From: Armatimonadota bacterium
GTDB lineage: Bacteria > Bacillota > Desulfotomaculia > Desulfotomaculales > Nap2-2B
DNA: 36,270 nucleotides
Assembly (NCBI GenBank): GCA_023511535.1
Contig: JAIMBK010000002.1
Coordinates: 65,900-102,169 of the forward strand
Direction: 5' to 3'
Each line of letters begins with the position of its first letter. Position 1 is the first letter of the stretch. This document shows positions 31,161 through 36,270 of the stretch, in pieces. The position numbers and the translations under genes are program-made. The notes beneath the pieces are model-generated. The model did no database searches and had not been told where the DNA came from. It was given only the letters and a program-made list of their open reading frames with translations.

Positions 31161-32285
31161 TTATACCACTCCTAACATTTCGGCAAAAGATTGCAACCTT
31201 GTGCTTAACTGCCCCCAGGCCTGGGTTTGGTAATCTAACTCGATTCTGATGCTGGGGATGTTTTTTCTGTCCAGATACTGTTTTACCTCGGGATATTCGT
31301 AGTTTTCCTGCTCGCAAAACATTAAATGGATAAAGATTATCCCGGCTGCTCTCCTCTCCGTGGCAAGGCTTGCCAGGAATTCACTTTTTTGATGGCGTTC
31401 AGAATAATAACCTGAATACGGGATCTGGTTAAAGTGTCTTTTTGTTAAACCTCCCAACATGTCTTCGCCATCAACATCAAGGCAAAAGTACCGGTACCCG
31501 GTATATAAATCATCTCCTACCGCGATCAGCCGGCAATTATCTAAAATTTTGAGGAACCCGTTTGTTTCCACCAGAGATCCTGATAAAACTACGGGAACCA
31601 TATTTTGGGAACCTTTACCGTGAGTTAATTCATTTAATAATTTAGTCAAGAAGAAATTGCTTTCAGTCTTGGGCATAAGCATACTTGACATAACGACTAA
31701 ATAAAAATCTTCATTGGAAAGCAGTTGCTTTTCACCCTGCAGCCTCAAAATTTCCCTTAAGAGCTGGCGGTTTTGGTTATAAATGGCAACTATATGCTGA
31801 TATTTTTCCGTGGTTATTTTTGAACCGGTAAACGATTCCAGCGCAGAACAAAACCTAAGAATTTCCTGCCGGTAATATTTTTGCGCGCTGGGCAGGTTCA
31901 GCTGGCGAGGGAACAATAAATTATGGACGAAACCGAACCGGCAATTTCTTTCCCACAAACCGACAATATGTTTTTTCGTGTCACAGGCGTGCGGGAAAAC
32001 CACTCCGTCCAAAAAATCCAGCTCCCCCCGCAGGGCCATCTCCAGCGAACCGCGCATAAAAGAACAAACGTACCTGGGCAGGTGCGCCTCCGCCAGCCTG
32101 GTTTCCGGCCGAAAACCTGAAATACCGACCGGCAAGGCTCCCGCCGCAGCAATCAATTCTTCCGGCACATCCGGCGGAAACCAGCCGATAACCTTTTGGC
32201 CGGTCTCTTCTTTCCACTTTCTAACAGCTGTGAAATTATCAAGCTCTTTTCTAATTTCAGCAATCACCTGCTTAACGCTCAACAC
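31161..32285 (-). CDS. 2-hydroxyacyl-CoA dehydratase / benzoyl-CoA reductase family subunit (second type)
   Basis: A 374-residue partner of the previous subunit. The family N-terminus is KVIGWFPPDVPEELIAAAGALPVGISGF. Cluster Cys candidates are YVCSFMRGSLEMAL, VFPHACDTKKHIVGLW and the late LMFCEQENYEYPEVKQYL, in place of the common CDPYxYE motif. The start is GTG (or the next TTG) behind AGGAGGGATCT. No activator ATPase (HgdC/FldI-type) gene is in the window. The sequence does not distinguish 2-hydroxyacyl-CoA dehydration from aryl-CoA reduction. The LarA-like neighbour favours hydroxy acid use. Confidence 0.85.
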   Translation of the reverse strand: MLSVKQVIAEIRKELDNFTAVRKWKEETGQKVIGWFPPDVPEELIAAAGALPVGISGFRPETRLAEAHLPRYVCSFMRGSLEMALRGELDFLDGVVFPHACDTKKHIVGLWERNCRFGFVHNLLFPRQLNLPSAQKYYRQEILRFCSALESFTGSKITTEKYQHIVAIYNQNRQLLREILRLQGEKQLLSNEDFYLVVMSSMLMPKTESNFFLTKLLNELTHGKGSQNMVPVVLSGSLVETNGFLKILDNCRLIAVGDDLYTGYRYFCLDVDGEDMLGGLTKRHFNQIPYSGYYSERHQKSEFLASLATERRAAGIIFIHLMFCEQENYEYPEVKQYLDRKNIPSIRIELDYQTQAWGQLSTRLQSFAEMLGVV

Positions 32286-32409
32286 AGATCCCTCCTGTCG
32301 CCGGCGATAATATTAAACAGTTCTTTACCTTTAAGAGAGCGTTTAATATGCTCAATAAACAGGCTGCTTCGAGTGGGTCATTTCCCCGGGGCAAGCCTAT
32401 CCTGATTTA

Positions 32410-33657
32410 TCACGGGGAGTACTGGATGTCGGCGTTGGGGTAAACGCCCACTCTGGCTCCGGTGCCGTGGCGCCGGGTCAAAACGTTAAGAACTTCATCC
32501 CACCGGGATAAAAAGAGGATGCGTTCATCCGGGTCAAAACAGCCGCGGCCTGCCGGGTCCGGATATTCGGTAAACACGATCAGCCGGCCGACGAAAGGAG
32601 GTACCGCCGCCTTCAGCCTGAGTTCGCCAAAGGCATTTTTGCCAAAGGTGCCCATGAGGTAATGCACGGCCTGCCCGTCGGGTGCGTTGGCGATAAGAAC
32701 CACGTCGCCGCCGTTCCTCCCCACCGCCTGCCAGGCGGTGGGGAGCCCGGAGAGAGCCTCATTCGCCTTGGCAAAAGTATTGGCAATTACTACCTCGCAG
32801 CCGCCTCCCCCGGGTGTCAGGTAGTGGCGCCGGGCCTCTTTCACGGCAACCGCATGAACGGCCAGCGGCTCGCCGGCAAAAACCGCCACGGTTTCTCCCC
32901 AGGAATTCACCAGGCACTCCACCTTAAAGTCCAAACCCGCCAGCTGGCAAGCTTCAGCGACTTCATCGCGGAGCGGGTTACCCTCAATCACCCCCATCCA
33001 ACGGTTCACCCTGCCCCGGCCGGCTTCTTTTTCCAGGCGGTGAAACGCAGCCGCAGTCCGGATCGAACTTATACCCGGCAGGATGATCTTTCCCCCGCCG
33101 CCGAAACCGGTCATGATATGGGGGGTAACGGCGCCGACGGCAATCTTCAGGTCACAGCCCATTACTTCAGCATTGACTTCGACCCGCAATCCGCTACCGG
33201 TGGCCCCTATATCTACACAGTTGGCAAATGGATTATGGTTGTATACCGGGTAGCGCTCAACAACTTCGGCACCCAGTTTCTTTATAAAGTCGAGCCTGTC
33301 CATCGCCCTGTGACAGCCCAAGGCGGCAACGAAGCGGATACCGCCTTCCGGGACACCCGCCGCGGCCAACTCTGCAAGGATAAAGGGTACGATTTCGGAC
33401 ACCCGGGTAACGCGCGTCAGGTCATCAAAGATAATGACAACCTCTTTTTTCCCCCAGGCCAACTCCCGCAACGGCGGACACCCAACAGGTGCGGCCAGGG
33501 CCCTGGCAATGTCCTCTGCCGGCAGTGCCGGGCGGCTAAAACCCGCCATATTATATACTTCTATTTCCCATTCAGCGGGAAGGGACAACTCCAATTCCTT
33601 TACTCCAAACCACGCCAGTTGCGGGAGCTTAATGGTCCGAACGCTTCTCTTCCCCAT
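32410..33657 (-). CDS. LarA-like protein (nickel-pincer lactate racemase family, DUF2088)
   Basis: A 415-residue protein of the LarA family. It has FDDLTRVTRV (Asp78-Asp79, Arg82), ALGCHR (His116), YNHNPF (His141) and VTPHIMTGFGGGGKIILPG (His180, Lys190), corresponding to the substrate, catalytic and nickel sites of LarA. The region after His141, where LarA has the Lys that bonds the nickel-pincer cofactor, reads GATGSGLRVEVN and has no Lys. The family racemises or epimerises 2-hydroxy acids. The start is an ATG behind GGAG. No larB/larC/larE cofactor genes are present in the window. Confidence 0.85.
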   Translation of the reverse strand: MGKRSVRTIKLPQLAWFGVKELELSLPAEWEIEVYNMAGFSRPALPAEDIARALAAPVGCPPLRELAWGKKEVVIIFDDLTRVTRVSEIVPFILAELAAAGVPEGGIRFVAALGCHRAMDRLDFIKKLGAEVVERYPVYNHNPFANCVDIGATGSGLRVEVNAEVMGCDLKIAVGAVTPHIMTGFGGGGKIILPGISSIRTAAAFHRLEKEAGRGRVNRWMGVIEGNPLRDEVAEACQLAGLDFKVECLVNSWGETVAVFAGEPLAVHAVAVKEARRHYLTPGGGGCEVVIANTFAKANEALSGLPTAWQAVGRNGGDVVLIANAPDGQAVHYLMGTFGKNAFGELRLKAAVPPFVGRLIVFTEYPDPAGRGCFDPDERILFLSRWDEVLNVLTRRHGTGARVGVYPNADIQYSP

Positions 33658-33679
33658 CTGTTCTCCAGAACGCCCCTCC

Positions 33680-34381
33680 TCACTTGTCCTTTTTTGACAA
33701 TAACCGGTTGTAATAAGGAGATGCTGAAAGATATAAAGCTGCCAGTGGATTATGTCCTGTCACCCGATCCTTCGCCGCCAACACTGTTATTGGTACCTTG
33801 CAATATTTAATAAATGTGGTATCGTGTCCAACACATAATCCCAGCAGAATTGCCAGGTCAACTTTTTCATTGTTTAAAATCATTGCCTGTCCGATAGGAT
33901 TACATGCTGATTCCCATCTTCCTTCCCCCATTATTTTCTCATCGGGCTTCAGGCCGATTCTTTCTTTTTCAATTGCGCCAACTTTACAATTCACCGAAAC
34001 GACTGCAAAGCCTTTGTTTTCTAATATATTTACCAAGATCCGCGCCTCGTTTTTAAGACCAATGCAAAAGGCCAAACCAAGCTTTTTAAATCCGCATTTA
34101 GTGGACAATTGAATGATCTCTTCGACTCTGGTATTCTTTGTTCTTAACCCATCAGATGTATGTTCGTAACATAAATACTCTTGTACAGCAGCAAGGCGGC
34201 AAAATTCCCTGTTGTCTTCATTTTTGTATTCGTTTTCAGCTTCTTTAAGAAGATCAGGCAGCAATTTCATGGGGCAAAATTCAGGAGCTTTATTAATGTT
34301 TACTCCCTGATTAACATCTACATCCGGGTTACAGGCAACCACTCCACATTTAGCACACGACGGACGATTTTTAATTTCCAA
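33680..34381 (-). CDS. DUF1847 family Cys-rich protein
   Basis: A protein of about 233 residues matching DUF1847. The N-terminal Cys motif is PSCAKCGVVACN. The middle has GLAFCIGLKNEARILVNILENKGFAVVSVNCKVG, and the end has ESACNPIGQAMILNNEKVDLAILLGLCVGHDTTFIKYCKVPITVLAAKDRVTGHNPLAALY. It is probably metal- or iron-sulfur-binding and of unknown function. I prefer the TTG at 34381 behind AGGTGAG; a GTG at 34390 lies within that ribosome site. It follows aconitase X and precedes the LarA-like gene by 22 bases, suggesting a shared pathway. Confidence 0.8.
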   Translation of the reverse strand: MEIKNRPSCAKCGVVACNPDVDVNQGVNINKAPEFCPMKLLPDLLKEAENEYKNEDNREFCRLAAVQEYLCYEHTSDGLRTKNTRVEEIIQLSTKCGFKKLGLAFCIGLKNEARILVNILENKGFAVVSVNCKVGAIEKERIGLKPDEKIMGEGRWESACNPIGQAMILNNEKVDLAILLGLCVGHDTTFIKYCKVPITVLAAKDRVTGHNPLAALYLSASPYYNRLLSKKDK

Positions 34382-34438
34382 TTTTCTCACCTTCTGTCAG
34401 GATTGGGTTACTTTATTTTTCTAAATCCACGATCCCAT

Positions 34439-34537
34439 TTAAACGTTTTTAGACATAACCGGCTCGTGCTCATTTATACCAGAGGGGGTCTCGGGATTAA
34501 CTTCAATTTCCACGAAATTCGGAACATCCTCCAGGTG
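34439..34537 (-). other. Short open frame between aconitase X small subunit and DUF1847
   Basis: A frame of about 32 codons reads HLEDVPNFVEIEVNPETPSG... and ends MSKNV-stop. Its composition looks like protein, but it has no ATG at a useful place. A GTG at VEIEV lies about 14 bases after GGAGG. It may be a fragment or a small gene. Confidence 0.25.
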
Positions 34538-34538
34538 T

Positions 34539-34943
34539 TCATCTTTCTATTTCTACATATCCTTCATCACCATTTACAGTTACAACATCACCAGATCTAA
34601 TGACATCGCAGGGATTCACCCCCTCCAGCCTGTGCACCATCGGTATTCCGGTTATAATTCCACTTGCGGCGACTATCCCCTCAGCCTCATTGTTGATCAT
34701 CCCGAGAGGTGCATTTCCTCTCTTGTACAATACATAAAATTGCCACGTTCCAGTAGTCGAACCCTTGCCAGAAGGGAAAACCAGAATCTTTCCAGCAACG
34801 CTTTGGCCTTCGAGTTCGTGCCCCTTTTCGACGACTATCCCCGTATATGGGTCGACCCCTCCGGTGAACGATATCGGCATATGGGTTACAAGGGCATTCC
34901 CTTTAGCCACACCCTTTGATATTGTTTTCGCCTGGAACCTCAT
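34539..34943 (-). CDS. Aconitase X small subunit (swivelling domain, DUF126)
   Basis: A protein of about 134 residues. The family motif is SFTGGVDPYTGIVVEKGHELEGQSVAGKILVFPSGKGSTTGTWQFYVL, including the conserved Ser after SGKG. It continues with APLGMINNEAEGIVAASGIITGIPMV and a terminal GDVVTVNGDEGYVEI. The start is the ATG at 34943, which overlaps the large-subunit stop as ATGA and has GGGAGGGG upstream. With the large subunit it makes a dehydratase or isomerase. Known AcnX enzymes act on hydroxyproline epimers or mevalonate 5-phosphate; the substrate here is open. Confidence 0.9.
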   Translation of the reverse strand: MRFQAKTISKGVAKGNALVTHMPISFTGGVDPYTGIVVEKGHELEGQSVAGKILVFPSGKGSTTGTWQFYVLYKRGNAPLGMINNEAEGIVAASGIITGIPMVHRLEGVNPCDVIRSGDVVTVNGDEGYVEIER

Positions 34944-36226
34944 CCCCTCGTCCCCTCCCATTTCCCTTTTATTGCTGCTTCAATGCATTGTTCTGTTGAG
35001 CCGAGCCAGGTTTTCATCCCGAAAAGACCGCTGGAATAATAGCAGGCACGTACCGAATTTAAAGCCAAAGTACGGATGCCCTGTTCTTTCAAAAACGCGT
35101 AAGGACCGGAGGCGGCCCCCACGTCCGCCACTATTCTCCCGCCGGCCGCCTTTATCTTTTCATCAAGGCGCATGCGTTTGGCAAGTGTTTTACACCACTG
35201 GGAGGTGCAAATCCATAATTGTGTTTCCGGATGAACTTTTTTACCTTCCAATAAAGTTGCAATTTTTTCTATTTCCTGGATAGTGCAATGCGGACATCCG
35301 AATATAACCAGGTCTACCTTCTCATCGGACGCAGAAGATATCTCACCATATGCTCCTATGACCTCTTGTTCTGTAATTTCTACACTTTCAAGCGGCGGAT
35401 GCCCCTGGAAAACAGCTTCCACAGTAGGTGCTTCGGGGGTTATCCCTACCATATGAATAAGACCAACGGCCCCTGACACTGTTATGCTGTAAAGAAGCCC
35501 TTTTATCCTCTCGATATCAAGATCCGGCGGCAAGCCGACAATGGCCGGTATCCTGGTTCCTATTTTCTTCCCAATCACCCATCCCATTGCCTTCACATCA
35601 GCGTCGTTCAACTTAGAAAGATCAATGTTACTGACATCCACTAAAACCTCCGCTTTCCTATTTTCCGTTAAATGAAGACCATATTCAGGGATGACCCCCG
35701 CAACGGCAGCGGCCAGAACCACGTGATCGGCTTCCCGGTTAGATCTGGCTCCGATAACCGAGTTTGCGTAGGTCTGGCTACCCGACGAAGCCCAGGCGAT
35801 ATGATCCCCGTAGCGCGGAAGATTTCCAGCCAGATAGTGGTGACACGTATAGGCGAGGACAACCCCGATGGATCTTAGAGCAGTATCTATCCTCATTTGT
35901 TTTTCTCTGTATACTTCGGGCACCCGCAACTCGTCCGCTTCTTCAAAGTCAAACATCTCCGGGTTTTTGGTGGTAAAGACCGCCACTTTCAATCCTTCTG
36001 CAGTAAGTTCGGATGCAAAATTTTCCAGCCACTCAATACCTTCGTCCCTCATCACAGAATAGTTGCCTGCAATATGGGCACTTGTAATGGGGACCATCCT
36101 TTTTGCTCCGTAACATTCACCAATAGCGACAAGAAGCTCCATACATTTTTTGTTGCTACCCACATTATTTGACCGCCAATTGTCAACAATCATTGGCCAC
36201 TGGATAAGGATATACCTAAAATACAA
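34940..36226 (-). CDS. Aconitase X catalytic subunit (DUF521)
   Basis: A protein of about 400 or more residues with the AcnX large-subunit pattern: CMELLVAIGECYGAKRMVPITSAHIAGN, AYTCHHYLAGNLPRYGDHIAWASSG...YANSVIGARSNREADH, VDLVIFGCPHCTIQEI, QLWICTSQW and VADVGAASGPYAFL. The Cys residues in TCHHY, FGCPHC and ICTSQ are candidate cluster ligands. The segment usually reading AWAESSAV is AWASSGSQ. The N-terminus is odd: before KKCMELL the frame reads MIVDNWRSNNVGSN, not the usual LTxEEExxLxGExG, and no ribosome site precedes an ATG. The exact start is uncertain, or the N-terminus is damaged. Confidence 0.87.
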   Translation of the reverse strand: MYFRYILIQWPMIVDNWRSNNVGSNKKCMELLVAIGECYGAKRMVPITSAHIAGNYSVMRDEGIEWLENFASELTAEGLKVAVFTTKNPEMFDFEEADELRVPEVYREKQMRIDTALRSIGVVLAYTCHHYLAGNLPRYGDHIAWASSGSQTYANSVIGARSNREADHVVLAAAVAGVIPEYGLHLTENRKAEVLVDVSNIDLSKLNDADVKAMGWVIGKKIGTRIPAIVGLPPDLDIERIKGLLYSITVSGAVGLIHMVGITPEAPTVEAVFQGHPPLESVEITEQEVIGAYGEISSASDEKVDLVIFGCPHCTIQEIEKIATLLEGKKVHPETQLWICTSQWCKTLAKRMRLDEKIKAAGGRIVADVGAASGPYAFLKEQGIRTLALNSVRACYYSSGLFGMKTWLGSTEQCIEAAIKGKWEGTRG

Positions 36227-36241
36227 AAAAGTAAATTACTC

Positions 36242-36264
36242 GGCCGGAGGATATCCCCCCGGCC
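36242..36264 (-). terminator. Possible terminator of a gene to the right of the window
   Basis: GGCCGG (36242-36247) pairs with CCGGCC (36259-36264). Read on the minus strand a T-run (ACTTTTTT) follows about 12 bases later, just before the aconitase X leader. Confidence 0.4.
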
Positions 36265-36270
36265 ATAGTT

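Noticed and set aside
32662-33810. Plus-strand 382-residue open frame
   Set aside because: It lies wholly opposite the LarA-like gene, which has clear family motifs. The antisense frame has none.
34181-34600. Plus-strand 139-residue open frame
   Set aside because: It runs antisense to DUF1847 and the aconitase X small subunit, is Phe/His-rich and has no ribosome site. It is a shadow of the minus-strand genes.
1-36270. CRISPR array, rRNA or tRNA genes
   Set aside because: No regularly spaced repeats and no recognisable rRNA or tRNA sequence were seen when reading both strands. A tRNAscan/Infernal run would be needed to exclude a divergent RNA.

Overview
The window looks like the chromosome of a spore-forming, anaerobic, Gram-positive thermophile or mesophile of the Peptococcaceae type (Pelotomaculum / Desulfotomaculum-like). 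The reasons are the strong AGGAGG-type ribosome sites, frequent TTG and GTG starts, sporulation genes (spmA, spmB, a GerW/YtfJ homologue with a forespore-type promoter), an archaeal-type bifunctional FBP aldolase/phosphatase, a membrane NiFe hydrogenase, and many CoA- and TRAP-linked catabolic genes. The genus is an inference from gene content. No rRNA, tRNA or CRISPR array was seen.

Bases 1-3.6 kb (+): the end of a NiFe hydrogenase operon (large subunit cut by the window edge, cytochrome b subunit, maturation endopeptidase), then the FBP aldolase/phosphatase. Bases 3.6-6.3 kb (-): a DUF2283 / RNase-like toxin-type pair, a DUF2148 ferredoxin-domain protein and a FapA (DUF342) protein. Bases 6.3-12.15 kb (+): a small zinc-ribbon membrane protein, feoA-feoB, an MntR-type regulator, the pseudouridine synthase rluB, an unrecognised conserved-looking protein, a HutP-family protein and aroH.

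Bases 12.15-17.5 kb (-): a rearranged patch holding an MNT/HEPN toxin-antitoxin pair and an excisionase-like HTH gene, lying between spmB and a degraded second copy of both the spmB 3' end and the MNT gene. Then come spmB, spmA, an FAD oxidoreductase and the GerW homologue. A 0.55 kb gene-poor stretch follows.

Bases 18-36.27 kb (-): one long catabolic region, visibly richer in A+T over much of its length. In transcription order, reading right to left, it holds aconitase X large and small subunits, DUF1847, a LarA-like racemase, two 2-hydroxyacyl-CoA dehydratase / benzoyl-CoA reductase-family subunits, a near-perfect sigma-54 promoter, a DUF6282 hydrolase-like protein, a two-subunit CoA-transferase, a second sigma-54-like site, a three-part TRAP transporter (DctQ, DctM, DctP), a frameshifted ferredoxin remnant, an acyl-CoA synthetase, and a TAXI-type TRAP system (binding protein and fused permease). 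A working hypothesis is uptake of a carboxylic or hydroxy acid by the TRAP systems, stereochemical adjustment by the LarA-like protein, activation by the CoA-transferase or the AMP-forming ligase, and dehydration by the dehydratase subunits and/or aconitase X. The substrate cannot be named from the sequence.
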